Part shown: positions 24,197-33,283 of the stretch, piece after piece
Layout: the number at the start of each line of letters is the position of its first letter
Numbering within the stretch: position 1 is the first letter of the stretch
DNA from: Arthrobacter sp. FW305-BF8
GTDB taxonomy: Bacteria; Actinomycetota; Actinomycetes; Actinomycetales; Micrococcaceae
Direction of reading: 5' to 3'
Length of the DNA stretch: 64,000 bases
Assembly: GCF_021789315.1 (NCBI RefSeq)
Contig: NZ_CP084561.1
Coordinates: 248,001-312,000 of the forward strand
The notes under the pieces: generated by a model
The model's database searches: none
What the model saw: the letters and a program-made list of their open reading frames with translations, nothing else
Told to the model about the DNA's origin: nothing
Made by a program: the position numbers and the translations under genes

Positions 24197-25549
24197 ATGA
24201 ACCTTCACAAGCTTCTTAGCGACCGCGAGAACCAGGGCCGTCCCATTCGAGTGGGCCTCATCGGGGCCGGACGGTACGGCACCATGTACCTGGCCCAGGC
24301 AAACAACATCCCGGGCATCCACGTAGTGGCTATCGCTGACATCAATGTGAAGCGGGCTGAGGGCGCTTTCGAGCTGGTCGGCTGGCCACAGAACCAGATC
24401 GCTCCGGACATCGCCACCGCGCTGGAGAACCGCTCCACCACCATCGTGGCAAACGCCGATGAGCTGTTCGACGTCGACATCGACGTCATCGTTGAAGCCA
24501 CGGGCAACCCGATCGTCGGCGTAAAGCACGCGCTGCGGGCGATCGAAACCAAGAAGCACATCATCATGGTCACGGTCGAGGCCGACGCCCTCGCCGGTCC
24601 AGCCCTCGCCAAGCGCGCGGAAGAGGCCGGCGTCGTCTATTCCATGGCGTACGGCGACCAGCCCGCCCTCATCATGGAACTGGTGGACTGGGCGCGGACC
24701 AGCGGCTTCGACGTCGTATGTGCCGGCAAGGGCGCCAAGTACCTCGAGCACTACCACGAGATGAACCCGGACAACGTCTGGGAAAACTGGGAGTTCTCCA
24801 AGGAGCTCACCGACTCCGGCCAGCTCAACCCGTACATGCACACCTCCTTCCGTGACGGCACCAAGGCATCCATCGAGATGGCAGCCGTCGCCAACGGCGC
24901 CGGCCTCACGCCGTCGGACAACGGGCTGAGCTTCACCCCGGGCGACGTGGAAGAGATCGCCACCATCTGCCGCCCGGCCGACGTCGGGGGTGCCTTGGCG
25001 CACGAGGGAAGCGTGGACGTCATGTCCAGCGTCAACCGCGACGGCAGCTGGATCAGCCACAACACCCAGGAAGGCGTCTTCGTGGTGGTCAAGGCCACCA
25101 ACGGCTACGTCTCCGGCTGCTTCAACGAATACCCGTGGCACCCGGACCCCACCGGCCAGTACGCCGCCCTGTACCGCCCGTACCACTACGTGGGCCTCGA
25201 GCTGAACATGTCCATCGCCAACGCAGCCCTCCGCGGCATTGCCACCGGCTCGCCGATCGGCTTCTTCGGTGACGTCGTCGCCACCGCCAAGAAGGACCTG
25301 AAGGCCGGCGAATTCCTCGACGGCGAGGGCGGCTTCACGGTCTGGGGCAAGCTTGTCTCTGCCAAGCACTCGGTCGAAATCGGCGCCCTGCCGGTAGCCC
25401 TGGCGCACCACGTCGAGCTCCGTGCCGACGTCGCCAAGGGTGCCACCGTCCGCTGGGAAGACGTCATCATGGACGACTCGCTCGCCCAGGCACTCGAGCT
25501 GCGCCGCGAAACCGAGGCGCTTGTTACCGAAGCCGCGCTGACCTCCTAA
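24197..25549 (+). CDS. NAD(P)-dependent oxidoreductase with C-terminal SAF domain
   Basis: A 450-residue dehydrogenase with a homoserine-dehydrogenase-like Rossmann fold (VGLIGAGRYGTMYLAQ at about residues 20-35, IADINVKRAEGAF) and a C-terminal SAF-type domain (about 375-435, PVALAHHVELRADVAKGATV). The central part has NPDNVWENWEFSKE and YRPYHYVGLELNMS. Such proteins occur in acid-sugar catabolic clusters, but a definite reaction is not known to me. The ATG at 24197 follows AGAGAG; an upstream in-frame GTG-type extension is not supported. It heads the operon with the TRAP transporter. Confidence 0.82.
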   Translation: MNLHKLLSDRENQGRPIRVGLIGAGRYGTMYLAQANNIPGIHVVAIADINVKRAEGAFELVGWPQNQIAPDIATALENRSTTIVANADELFDVDIDVIVEATGNPIVGVKHALRAIETKKHIIMVTVEADALAGPALAKRAEEAGVVYSMAYGDQPALIMELVDWARTSGFDVVCAGKGAKYLEHYHEMNPDNVWENWEFSKELTDSGQLNPYMHTSFRDGTKASIEMAAVANGAGLTPSDNGLSFTPGDVEEIATICRPADVGGALAHEGSVDVMSSVNRDGSWISHNTQEGVFVVVKATNGYVSGCFNEYPWHPDPTGQYAALYRPYHYVGLELNMSIANAALRGIATGSPIGFFGDVVATAKKDLKAGEFLDGEGGFTVWGKLVSAKHSVEIGALPVALAHHVELRADVAKGATVRWEDVIMDDSLAQALELRRETEALVTEAALTS

Positions 25550-25596
25550 TTCATCCAGCAACCCACAAGACTCCTTCCAATGAAGAAAGGCATCAC

Positions 25597-26619
25597 ATGA
25601 AATCGAAGACCCGCGCCCTCACCGGAGTGCTGGCATGCACCCTCGCCGCTTCCGTCCTCGCCGGCTGCGCCTCCGGTGCGCCCGGCGGCGGCTCGCCGGT
25701 GGCCAAGATCCAGCTGTCCATCCCGGATCCACTGACCTCCTCGGTGGGTGTCTCTGCCCAGCACTTCGCAGACCAGGTGAAGAAGACCTCCAACGGTTCG
25801 GTGGTTGTCACGGTGGTGCCGAACGGTACGAGTTTCAGCGGTGACCAGAACGCCGCTGTTACGAGGCTGCAGGGCGGGTCGCTGGACGCGCTGATCCTGT
25901 CGACGTCGGTGTACGCGTCGGTGGTGCCGGAAATGAACGCGATCAGCATTCCCTACCTCTTCGATGACACGAAGGAAGAAGCTGCGTTCCTGGCGGGCAA
26001 GCCGGGCGACGTACTGAAGGAAAAGCTCAAGGAAAAGAACACCGTTGCCCTGTCCTTCCTCACCCGGACCGGCCGCCAGATCACCAACTCCGAACGCCCC
26101 ATCGAGCAGCCCTCGGACCTGAAGGGCCTGAAGATCCGCGTGCCTGGCAACCCGCTGTGGACGGACTTCTTCGGCAAGCTGGGCGCCAGCCCCACCACCA
26201 TGGCGTTCTCCGAGGTCTTCACCGGCCTGCAGACCGGCACGATCGACGGCCAAGAAAACCCGATCGAGGTGCCGTGGACCAACAAGTTCTCCGAGGTCCA
26301 GAAGTACGTCTCGCTGACGCACCACATCAACGACGCCTGGGTCCTGGCCCTGTCCTCCAAGAAGTGGGACTCGCTGAACGAGGACCAGAAGAAGATCCTG
26401 ACGGACGCCTCGGCTGAGACCGCCACCTTCAAGACCGGTTACGACGAGGAGCAGTCCAAAAAGCAGCTCGACGAGCTCACCGCCAAGGGCATGAAGGCCA
26501 ACGAGCCCACCGCCGCGGGAATCGAGCAGTTCAAGGCCGTCTCCAAGAGCCTCTACCCGGACTTCTCGAAGCTGATCGGCAAGGAATTCTTCGACCAGGC
26601 GATCGCCGCAGCCAAGTAA
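25597..26619 (+). CDS. TRAP transporter substrate-binding lipoprotein (DctP family)
   Basis: The extracytoplasmic solute receptor of a TRAP transporter, which uses an ion gradient to import carboxylates. A lipobox (VLAGC, Cys about 24) is followed by a short Gly-rich linker. The DctP hallmarks are present: LKIRVPGNPLWTDFFGKLGA, SEVFTGLQTGTIDGQENP with the conserved region around the carboxylate-binding arginine (GLKIRVP). The ligand is therefore likely an organic or sugar acid. It lies 47 bases after the dehydrogenase. A strong hairpin separates it from the membrane subunit gene. Confidence 0.92.
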   Translation: MKSKTRALTGVLACTLAASVLAGCASGAPGGGSPVAKIQLSIPDPLTSSVGVSAQHFADQVKKTSNGSVVVTVVPNGTSFSGDQNAAVTRLQGGSLDALILSTSVYASVVPEMNAISIPYLFDDTKEEAAFLAGKPGDVLKEKLKEKNTVALSFLTRTGRQITNSERPIEQPSDLKGLKIRVPGNPLWTDFFGKLGASPTTMAFSEVFTGLQTGTIDGQENPIEVPWTNKFSEVQKYVSLTHHINDAWVLALSSKKWDSLNEDQKKILTDASAETATFKTGYDEEQSKKQLDELTAKGMKANEPTAAGIEQFKAVSKSLYPDFSKLIGKEFFDQAIAAAK

Positions 26620-26624
26620 CCCCC

Positions 26625-26664
26625 TTCGAGGGCCGGAGCGCCCTCCGGCGCCCCGGCCCTCGAA
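26625..26664 (+). other. intercistronic hairpin between TRAP receptor and membrane subunits
   Basis: An 18-base inverted repeat with one mismatch (left arm TTCGAGGGCCGGAGCGCC, four-base loop) starts five bases after the receptor stop codon. There is no T-run. Such hairpins commonly protect the upstream receptor message or partly terminate, giving more receptor than membrane protein. Confidence 0.7.
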
Positions 26665-26712
26665 CACCATCCCCTAAACAACATCCCCGCACTCAGCATC
26701 CCGCTCTCAACG

Positions 26713-28650
26713 ATGACAGTCTGGAAAAACATGGAACATACACTCGCCCCCAAGGAACTCGAAGAGGTCCTTCCGTCTGATGCGGAAGAGATCCTTCACC
26801 ACGGGCACGTCGCGCCGCGCTGGAGCGGAGCGGTCTGGCTGGACAAGGCCCTGAAATGGACCGTAGGCGCGGCGATCCTCGCCGAGCTCGTCGTGATCCT
26901 GCTGAACATCGCGGTCAGGGTCGCCACGGGTGACTCTGTGCTCTGGACCCAGGAAGTGTCTGAAATTGCGCTGCTGACCATCGCCTTCATCGGTGGCGCG
27001 ATCGCCTATCCCAAGGGTGCGCACATGGCCGTCCAGGCCCTGATCATGCGGCTTCCGGCACACTGGAAGCCGTACCTGGCGGCCCTCGTCGACTGCCTCG
27101 TCTTCGTCATGAGTGCGGGCGCCTTTGCGCTCTTCGTTCCCACCCTGGTCCAGCAGCTCGAGGAAAAGACCCCGATCCTCCAGCTGCCGGTGTTCTGGGT
27201 TTCGCTGCCCTTCTCCATCGGCATGGTGCTCATTGCCTGGTTCGCCGTCCTGAAGCTCTGGCGCCAGCCGCGCCGCGCCGTCCTGGTGGCAGCGGGCATC
27301 ACCGCCGCCCTGGCCGCCGTCGTTATCCTGTCCCAGCCGCTGTTCTACTACGCGTCGCCCAACCTCCTCCTCGGCGTGGTTCTGGTTGCACTGTTCGCAC
27401 TGCTGTTCCTTGGCCTGCCCATCGCATTCGTCCTCGCACTGGCGTCCGGCATCTACCTCTACCTGGGCGGGATCTCTGAAGTCAGCGCCATCCCGATCGG
27501 CATGGCGTCGGGGGCCAAGGGCTTCGTGCTGCTGGCCATTCCGTTCTTCATCCTCGCGGGAACCGTCATGAACTCCGCCGGCCTGACCCTGCCGCTCGCC
27601 AAGCTGGTGGATGCGCTCATCGGGCACCTGCGGGGCGGCCTGCTGCAGGTTGTTGTCGTGACCATGTACATCTTCTCCGGCATTTCCGGCTCCAAGGTTG
27701 CGGACGTCGCCGCCGTGGGCACCACCATGCGCGGCATGCTTGAGGAACGGAAGTACCCGCGCGGCGAGGTGGTGGCGGTGCTGTCCGCCTCGGCCATCAT
27801 GGGTGAGACCATCCCGCCGAGCATCGTCCTGCTCATCATGGGCTCCATCACCACGATCTCCACCACCACGCTGTTCCTCGCCGGCTTCGTTCCGGCCGCC
27901 TTCCTGGCCCTCGTGGTCATGGCGCTCGTCTTCCTCCGCGCAAAGAAGCAAGGCGGCGTCGCCAGCCCGAAGGCCACCTGGCGTGCGCGCGGCTCGGCCA
28001 CGTTCTTCGCCATCCCTACGCTGCTGCTTCCGGTCGGCATGGTGGTGGGCATCCTCAGCGGCTTCGCCACCCCCACTGAGGTGTCCTCCGTCGCCGTCGC
28101 CTACGCTTTCGTGCTCGCCGCCGCCTACCGCCGCGGCAGCAAGCGGCTGCTGGGCGATACCCTCCGGGAAACCACGACGACGGCGGGCATGGTTTTGTTC
28201 ATCATCGCGGCAGCCTCACCGCTCGCCCAGACCCTTGCCCTGGCCGGGGTATCCCAGCAGATCCATGACCTCATGTCCGGCCTGGGCGACTCACCGCTGC
28301 TCTTCATGCTGTTCACCATCGTGCTGCTGATCATCATGGGCCAGCTGCTCGAAGGCCTGCCCGCCGTCCTGATCTTCGCGCCGCTGCTCCTGCCCATCGC
28401 CACCGAATTCGGCGTCAACCCGGTGCAGTACGCCATGGTGCTGATCATCTCCATGGGCATCGGTTCATTCGCTCCGCCGGCCGGTGTCGGCTTCTACGTC
28501 GCCTGCGCAACCGGCCTCGAGACCGTGGAAAAGAGCCTCAAGCACTTCTGGCCGTACCTCATCGCGGTGTTCATCGGGCTGCTGGTGCTTGCCGCCGTTC
28601 CGTGGTTCAGCACCTTCCTGCCCGCCATGGCCGGCCTGATCCCCTTCTAA
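26713..28650 (+). CDS. TRAP transporter fused small and large membrane subunits (DctQM)
   Basis: One 645-residue protein combining the four-helix DctQ subunit (residues about 35-190) and the twelve-helix DctM subunit (about 210-640). DctM features include LFLGLPIAFVLALASGIYLY, IPFFILAGTVMNSAG, the conserved FSGISGSKVADVAAVGTTM and SASAIMGETIPPSIVL. The linker includes two extra hydrophobic stretches joining the halves. ATG at 26713 lacks a clear ribosome site; ATG at 26731 is an alternative. It works with the preceding receptor to import a carboxylate. Confidence 0.92.
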   Translation: MTVWKNMEHTLAPKELEEVLPSDAEEILHHGHVAPRWSGAVWLDKALKWTVGAAILAELVVILLNIAVRVATGDSVLWTQEVSEIALLTIAFIGGAIAYPKGAHMAVQALIMRLPAHWKPYLAALVDCLVFVMSAGAFALFVPTLVQQLEEKTPILQLPVFWVSLPFSIGMVLIAWFAVLKLWRQPRRAVLVAAGITAALAAVVILSQPLFYYASPNLLLGVVLVALFALLFLGLPIAFVLALASGIYLYLGGISEVSAIPIGMASGAKGFVLLAIPFFILAGTVMNSAGLTLPLAKLVDALIGHLRGGLLQVVVVTMYIFSGISGSKVADVAAVGTTMRGMLEERKYPRGEVVAVLSASAIMGETIPPSIVLLIMGSITTISTTTLFLAGFVPAAFLALVVMALVFLRAKKQGGVASPKATWRARGSATFFAIPTLLLPVGMVVGILSGFATPTEVSSVAVAYAFVLAAAYRRGSKRLLGDTLRETTTTAGMVLFIIAAASPLAQTLALAGVSQQIHDLMSGLGDSPLLFMLFTIVLLIIMGQLLEGLPAVLIFAPLLLPIATEFGVNPVQYAMVLIISMGIGSFAPPAGVGFYVACATGLETVEKSLKHFWPYLIAVFIGLLVLAAVPWFSTFLPAMAGLIPF

Positions 28651-28654
28651 CGAC

Positions 28655-29590
28655 GTGAGCACAGTGACACACAAAGCAGTGACAGACACCGAAAATCAGG
28701 CGACGCCCGAAGTTCCACCGTCCGTCGCCCTGCTGGGCACCGGCCCGATGGGCGCCCCGATCGCCCGCAACATCCTGGCCGCCGGCGTTCCCCTGACGCT
28801 CTGGAACCGCACCGCGGAAAAGGCCAGGGCCATCGGCGGGGGACAGGTGGCCGGCACCCCGGCGGAGGCTGCGGCCGGCGTCGTCCTGACCGTCCTGCCG
28901 GACTTGCCGCAGGTCGCCGACCTACTGCCTGGTCCGGACGGGCTGCTGACCGGGTGGAAGGCGGCCGGCATCGAGGACCCTGTCCTGGTCATACACGGGA
29001 CAGTGTCCCCGGTGGCCGTGGCCCGGTTCGCCGAGGACTGCCGGAGCCGGTACGGGGTGACGGTGGTGGACGCGCCGCTCAGCGGCGGCACCATCGGAGC
29101 CGAGGAGGGCCGGCTGAGCACCATGGCCGGAGGACCGCGCGACACCGTGCGGCGCCTCCTGCCGCTCTTCGAGCTCTACAGTTCCACGGTGGTCTGGTTT
29201 GGTGAGGCCGGTGCGGGGTCCACGGTCAAGGCCTGCAACCAGATCGTCGTGTCCGCCACCGTTACGGCGCTGGCCGAGGCAATGGCCGTGGCGACCGCCA
29301 CCGGGCTGGATCTTGGAAAGGTGCAGTCCATCCTGGCCGGCGGCCTGGCGAATTCTGAAGTCCTCCGGCAGAAGGGGCAGCGCTGGATCGACGGGGACTT
29401 CGAGGGCGGCGGGTCTGCGAAAAACCAGCTGAAGGACCTGAACTTCATCGCCGAGATCGCCAAGGACAGCGGGCTGAAGCTTCCTCTCTCCGCCAGCGTC
29501 CGCAACGCCTTCGAGCTTATGGTGGACGCAGGCGACGGCGACCTGGACCACACCGGGATCTACCGGACTGTCCTGGGGCAGGCAGGATAG
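28655..29590 (+). CDS. 3-hydroxyisobutyrate-dehydrogenase-family oxidoreductase
   Basis: A beta-hydroxyacid dehydrogenase. Rossmann motif LLGTGPMGAPIARNIL near residue 27, substrate-binding VVDAPLSGGTIGAEEG, and the catalytic lysine in GSTVKACNQIVV are all present. Length 311 includes a 20-residue polar leader. GTG start, four bases after the TRAP gene, so it is co-transcribed. It probably oxidises a hydroxy acid delivered by the TRAP transporter, with or after the SAF-domain oxidoreductase. Family members act on tartronate semialdehyde, threonate or hydroxyisobutyrate; which applies here is unknown. Confidence 0.88.
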   Translation: MSTVTHKAVTDTENQATPEVPPSVALLGTGPMGAPIARNILAAGVPLTLWNRTAEKARAIGGGQVAGTPAEAAAGVVLTVLPDLPQVADLLPGPDGLLTGWKAAGIEDPVLVIHGTVSPVAVARFAEDCRSRYGVTVVDAPLSGGTIGAEEGRLSTMAGGPRDTVRRLLPLFELYSSTVVWFGEAGAGSTVKACNQIVVSATVTALAEAMAVATATGLDLGKVQSILAGGLANSEVLRQKGQRWIDGDFEGGGSAKNQLKDLNFIAEIAKDSGLKLPLSASVRNAFELMVDAGDGDLDHTGIYRTVLGQAG

Positions 29591-29622
29591 GCCAGTCAGG
29601 ATAACGGCAGGTGAGCGGCGTC

Positions 29623-30009
29623 TCAGGAATCGGTAAGGCGCCGGGCGTGCTCGGTCTCGGAAGGGTCGAGCATGCCGGGGCCGCCGCCCAGTAACGCCCA
29701 ATGGCTGGTACGCCCATCCGGGCCGGTAAGGCTTCCCCGGCGTAGGGCGCCGTCAATGCGGCTGCGGACCAGGGCCTCATTCGCCGGTTCGGTGGCGAAG
29801 ATGATCCGCAGCGTGACGATGTCACCGTTTTGCTCAGGCCGGGTATGGTGCGGCGCAAGCGGGCAGGGCGGCGGGTGGTCCCAGCTTCCGCACAGCTCGA
29901 GGGTAACCGCCGCGCTGAGGGCGGCAGTATCGGGCGCTGGCATGCCGTCCTGGGCCGCGTCCATGGTGACCGTGGCCAGATGCACGTATGCCGATCTCAG
30001 CGGCGTCAT
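29623..30009 (-). CDS. hypothetical protein coupled to Nudix hydrolase
   Basis: I do not recognise this 128-residue protein. It is soluble, begins MTPLRSAYVHLATVTMDAAQ and has a proline/histidine-rich middle, then a plausible alpha/beta segment (GDIVTLRIIFATEPANEALV, IDGALRRGSL). Its start overlaps the Nudix stop codon by four bases (ATGA), which strongly supports a real, translationally coupled gene. Function unknown; possibly accessory to the Nudix enzyme. Confidence 0.65.
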   Translation of the reverse strand: MTPLRSAYVHLATVTMDAAQDGMPAPDTAALSAAVTLELCGSWDHPPPCPLAPHHTRPEQNGDIVTLRIIFATEPANEALVRSRIDGALRRGSLTGPDGRTSHWALLGGGPGMLDPSETEHARRLTDS

Positions 30010-30473
30010 GCCCCGAGGTGCTCGAGCAGCGCGTCGAGGATTGGCAGCTGGCCCTTGACGAGCTTCACTCGTGCTTCGGATTCACTGATCCACTCGGCAC
30101 GATCGATCTCGGGGAAGTGCTGGACCGTTCCTGAGCCCTTGGGCCACTCCAGCGGAAATGTGTTGCTCAGGATTTTCTCGGGCTTGAAGGCGGACTCGGC
30201 CGTGAATGCCGTGATGAGCTTGCCCGAGGGCTGCCGGAAGGTGCCGAGCAGCACGTACTCCGCGGCGGGCGCCGGGACCCCCATTTCCTCGGCGAACTCG
30301 CGCTGTGCCGCCGCCAGTGGATCCTCCCCTTCGGGGTACTCGCCCTTGGGAATCGACCAGGCGCGCTCATCCTTGCGCTCCCAGAAGGGGCCGCCCATGT
30401 GGGCGATCCACACTTCCACTTCCGCCCCGCTGTTCTGCCGGTACAGCAGAAGGCCTGCACTCCTGACCGCCAT
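30006..30473 (-). CDS. Nudix hydrolase
   Basis: Hydrolyses a nucleoside diphosphate linked to another moiety. The complete Nudix box G-x5-E-x7-REFAEE-x-GV is present (from GEYPEGED to EEMGV, residues about 43-65). The ATG at 30473 is preceded by GGAGGG at good spacing; the longer open frame upstream is not needed and reads into the divergent promoter. At 155 residues it is typical of the MutT/diadenosine polyphosphate hydrolase-like group (it shows SIPKGE before the box, often seen in Ap4A hydrolases). The downstream hypothetical gene is coupled to it. Confidence 0.9.
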   Translation of the reverse strand: MAVRSAGLLLYRQNSGAEVEVWIAHMGGPFWERKDERAWSIPKGEYPEGEDPLAAAQREFAEEMGVPAPAAEYVLLGTFRQPSGKLITAFTAESAFKPEKILSNTFPLEWPKGSGTVQHFPEIDRAEWISESEARVKLVKGQLPILDALLEHLGA

Positions 30474-30647
30474 GTTGCCCTCCTGCCCCAAGGCTACCCC
30501 CGGGCGCCGGCAAAGAGCGTCGCCCTCTAGGGCCGGCTCCTGCAGGCCTGGCTCGGCAGGCATACGCCGACGGCGGCTAAAGAACGCTCCTTGTCCCGTT
30601 CCCTTCGCAGGGGGACACTGGAGAAAACGATGAGAAAGGAGTCTGCC

Positions 30648-30974
30648 GTGCGCAAGAGAACAGCGTGGATCATCGGAGCAGCGGTCGCTGCGGCGGCGTT
30701 GGGGGGCGCGTCGGTGGCTGCGGCTTCCGTGAATCCCTTCGATGATGACACAACGGGCAACGGCGGCACCCAGCAGCCGCTGAACCAGACCGACCGCGAC
30801 AAAGCCGTCGACGCCGCAATGGCCAAAGTCGGCCCCGGACAGGTCACCGAGGTCGAACGGGGCGACGACGCCGGTTCCTCCTACGAGGTAGAAATCCGCA
30901 AGAGCGACGGGTCCGAGGTGGAAGTTAACATCGGTCCCAACTTCCAGGTTCTGAGCCAGAGCCTGGACGACTAG
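30648..30974 (+). CDS. exported PepSY-like small protein
   Basis: A 108-residue protein with a signal sequence or membrane anchor (residues 2-28, basic then Ala-rich, ending near ASVNP) and a C-terminal PepSY-like domain (DKAVDAAMAKVGPGQVTEVE then SSYEVEIRKSDG). PepSY domains are thought to inhibit or chaperone secreted proteases, or to bind ions. GTG at 30648 follows AAAGGAG; an ATG at 30630 with GGAG is an equally possible start adding six residues. It is monocistronic and divergent from the Nudix gene. Confidence 0.75.
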   Translation: MRKRTAWIIGAAVAAAALGGASVAAASVNPFDDDTTGNGGTQQPLNQTDRDKAVDAAMAKVGPGQVTEVERGDDAGSSYEVEIRKSDGSEVEVNIGPNFQVLSQSLDD

Positions 30975-31004
30975 CGACCAGCGCCGCTCAACCAGCAGCA
31001 GGGC

Positions 31005-32168
31005 TCAGCCAGCGAGCCATTCGCCTGCCTTCATCACGGCGGCCACCTCAAGATCCGCCGTGAGAACCACCAGGTCCGCCTTCCGGCCGGCCTCAATGCG
31101 TCCGACGTCGGACAGCCCCAGCATGTCCGCCGGATTCTGGCTGGCCGCGCGGACGGCATCGGCGAGCGGGATGCCAGCGTCGTGGACAGCGTGCCGCACC
31201 GCCGCATCCAGCGTGAGGATGCTGCCGGCGATGGTGCCGTCGCTGACCAGGCGCGCCTCGCCGTCGGACACCTGGACGTCCAGCCCTCCCAGCCGGTACC
31301 TGCCGTCCTGCGCGCAGGCCGCCGCCATGGCGTCGGTGACGAGGACGGCCCGCGCCGGGCTGGCGGCAATGAAGCGGACCAGCGACGGGTGGAGGTGCAC
31401 GCCGTCGGCTATCACCTCGGCAAACACCGTGGGGTCCTCCAGCAGCGCCAGTGCGGGGCCGGGCTCCCGGTGGTGCAGCGGCCGCATTGCGTTGAACACG
31501 TGCGTCCCGGCGGTGGCCCCGGCCGCAATCGCCTGGCGCGCCAGGTCGTAGCCGGCACCCGTGTGGCCGATGGCCGCGACGGCGCCGTAGCCGGTGATCT
31601 GCCGTACGGCGGCCAGGCCGCCTTCCAGTTCCGGCGCGATGGTGACCATTCGGACGGTGCCCCGCCCGGCCAGCATCAGCCGGTCGATGGCCGCCGGTTC
31701 CGGGGCGAGCAGAAGATCCTCAGCGTGGGCGCCCCGGTGGTCGGGGCTGAGCCAGGGGCCCTCCAAATGGATCCCGGCCAGAACGCCCTCCTCCACCAGG
31801 GGGGCCAGTACGGCCACCGCCTTCTCAAGCTGGGTGAGCGGGGCCGTGACCAGGCTGGCCATCAGGGTGGTGGTGCCGTGGGAGCGGTGCACCCCGGCAA
31901 TGCGGACCGCGGCGGCAGCGGGGTCGGCGTCGTTGAAGCTGGAGCCGCCGCCACCGTGGATGTGGGCGTCCACGAAGCCCGGGGCGAGGGTGGCATCCGG
32001 AAAATCGGCGTCGGGCTCCCGCGGCGGCAGCCCGGGACCGGCCGCGGTGATCCGGCCGCCGTCGGTCTCCACCCAGCCGGGCTCCAGCACGGCGCTGGTT
32101 TTAGCGTCACCCGTTTTAGTGTCACTGGGCAGGATGACCCGGGAAGCAGAAATGAGCGTCGGACTCAC
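31005..32168 (-). CDS. nagA: N-acetylglucosamine-6-phosphate deacetylase
   Basis: Removes acetate from GlcNAc-6-phosphate in the cytoplasm. It is an amidohydrolase-fold enzyme: GFVDAHIHGGGGSSFND near residue 60, HLEGPWLSPDHRGAH carrying the metal-binding glutamate, AIGHTGA with a metal histidine, and VTDAMAA with the catalytic aspartate. The GTG start at 32168 overlaps the stop of the SIS gene (GTGA); the much longer open frame upstream is a shadow of that gene. 387 residues is normal. It is the last gene of the amino-sugar operon after transporter, kinase and isomerase. Confidence 0.93.
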   Translation of the reverse strand: MSPTLISASRVILPSDTKTGDAKTSAVLEPGWVETDGGRITAAGPGLPPREPDADFPDATLAPGFVDAHIHGGGGSSFNDADPAAAAVRIAGVHRSHGTTTLMASLVTAPLTQLEKAVAVLAPLVEEGVLAGIHLEGPWLSPDHRGAHAEDLLLAPEPAAIDRLMLAGRGTVRMVTIAPELEGGLAAVRQITGYGAVAAIGHTGAGYDLARQAIAAGATAGTHVFNAMRPLHHREPGPALALLEDPTVFAEVIADGVHLHPSLVRFIAASPARAVLVTDAMAAACAQDGRYRLGGLDVQVSDGEARLVSDGTIAGSILTLDAAVRHAVHDAGIPLADAVRAASQNPADMLGLSDVGRIEAGRKADLVVLTADLEVAAVMKAGEWLAG

Positions 32169-33232
32169 CAGGTTTCCGTGATCTTGCGCAGGCCTCGGGG
32201 AGCGTCCGGGTCCAGGTGGCGGGCTGACGCCATCGCATGCGCCAGCCGCTGCAGGGGCATGATCTCCAGGATCGGCGAGAGCTGCTCGTGGACTGCCGGC
32301 AACGGCACCACGTGGTTCAGCGGACGGGCCGCTCCTGCGTCGCCCACGAGGCAGACATCCGCGCCCCGTTCGGCCAGCCGGTCCAGCACGGGGTGCAGGG
32401 CGCGGCCGCCGGCGCCGGGGGAAGCGACGGCGATGACCGGCCGGTCGGCGTCGATCATGGCAAAGGGGCCATGCAGCAGGTCCGCGCCGGAGAAGGCGTG
32501 GGCGGCCAGGTAGGACGTTTCCATCAGTTTCAGTGCCGCCTCCCGTGCGGTGGGGTAGGAGAAGCCGCGTCCCGTGGTGACAATGTGGTTCACGAAGCGG
32601 TAGCGGTCTGCAACCTCCAGTATCTCCGGCCGGGCCAGCACATCCGCGCCGAGACGCGGCAGGTCCGCCGCTTCCGCGCCGTTTCCTCCGGCCCACGCGT
32701 CAACCAGCAGCCACAGCGCCAGCAGTTGCGACGTGTAGCTCTTGGTTGCGGCCACGGCGCCCTCCGGCCCGGCAAGGATGTCCAGGTGGTGCCGGGCGGC
32801 AGCCGCCAGCGGTGAGGACGGCGCATTTGTGACGGCCACGGTGAGGGCACCGCCCCGGGCGGCAGCGGCGGTGGAGTCCACCAGGTCCGGGGAGCCGCCG
32901 GACTGGCTGACCGCCAGCCACAGCACCCCGTCCATCCGCGGTTCCGCGCCGTACACCGTGAGGCTCGACGGCGATGCCAGCCCGGCCGGCAGCCCCAGCA
33001 CCGTCTCGATGAGGTACTTCGCGTACAGGGCCGCGTGGTCGCTGGTGCCGCGCGCGGCCAGGAGCACGTACTTGATGTCTGCGTCCCGGAGGGTGGCGGC
33101 CAGCCGGGTGATGGCGGGGCGCCCGTGCTCAAGCTGCCGGGCGAGCGCCTCCGGCTGTTCCAGGATTTCGGCGGCCATCAGGGAACCGGGACGGGGTGAG
33201 ATGGCGGTGGTTTCGGTGCGCTGGGCGGTCAT
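32165..33232 (-). CDS. SIS-domain glucosamine-6-phosphate deaminase/isomerase-like protein
   Basis: Two sugar-isomerase (SIS) domains, about residues 30-170 and 200-335, as in the isomerase half of GlmS but without the glutaminase domain. Sugar-phosphate-binding motifs are ARGTSDHAALYAKYL, AVSQSGGSPDLVD and TTGRGFSYPTAREAALKL. Between nagA and a GlcNAc kinase it very likely does the NagB-II job of turning glucosamine-6-phosphate into fructose-6-phosphate plus ammonia. Length 355 is typical. Translationally coupled to nagA. Confidence 0.88.
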   Translation of the reverse strand: MTAQRTETTAISPRPGSLMAAEILEQPEALARQLEHGRPAITRLAATLRDADIKYVLLAARGTSDHAALYAKYLIETVLGLPAGLASPSSLTVYGAEPRMDGVLWLAVSQSGGSPDLVDSTAAAARGGALTVAVTNAPSSPLAAAARHHLDILAGPEGAVAATKSYTSQLLALWLLVDAWAGGNGAEAADLPRLGADVLARPEILEVADRYRFVNHIVTTGRGFSYPTAREAALKLMETSYLAAHAFSGADLLHGPFAMIDADRPVIAVASPGAGGRALHPVLDRLAERGADVCLVGDAGAARPLNHVVPLPAVHEQLSPILEIMPLQRLAHAMASARHLDPDAPRGLRKITETW

Positions 33233-33283
33233 GGGTCTCCTTGGGGATCAATGGGTTAGGGGTTATGGGGAAAGTGAAAGGGG

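Noticed and set aside
32169..32696. Upstream extension of the nagA frame
   Set aside because: Arg/Gly/Pro-rich shadow of the SIS-domain gene; the GTGA overlap start gives a normal NagA length.
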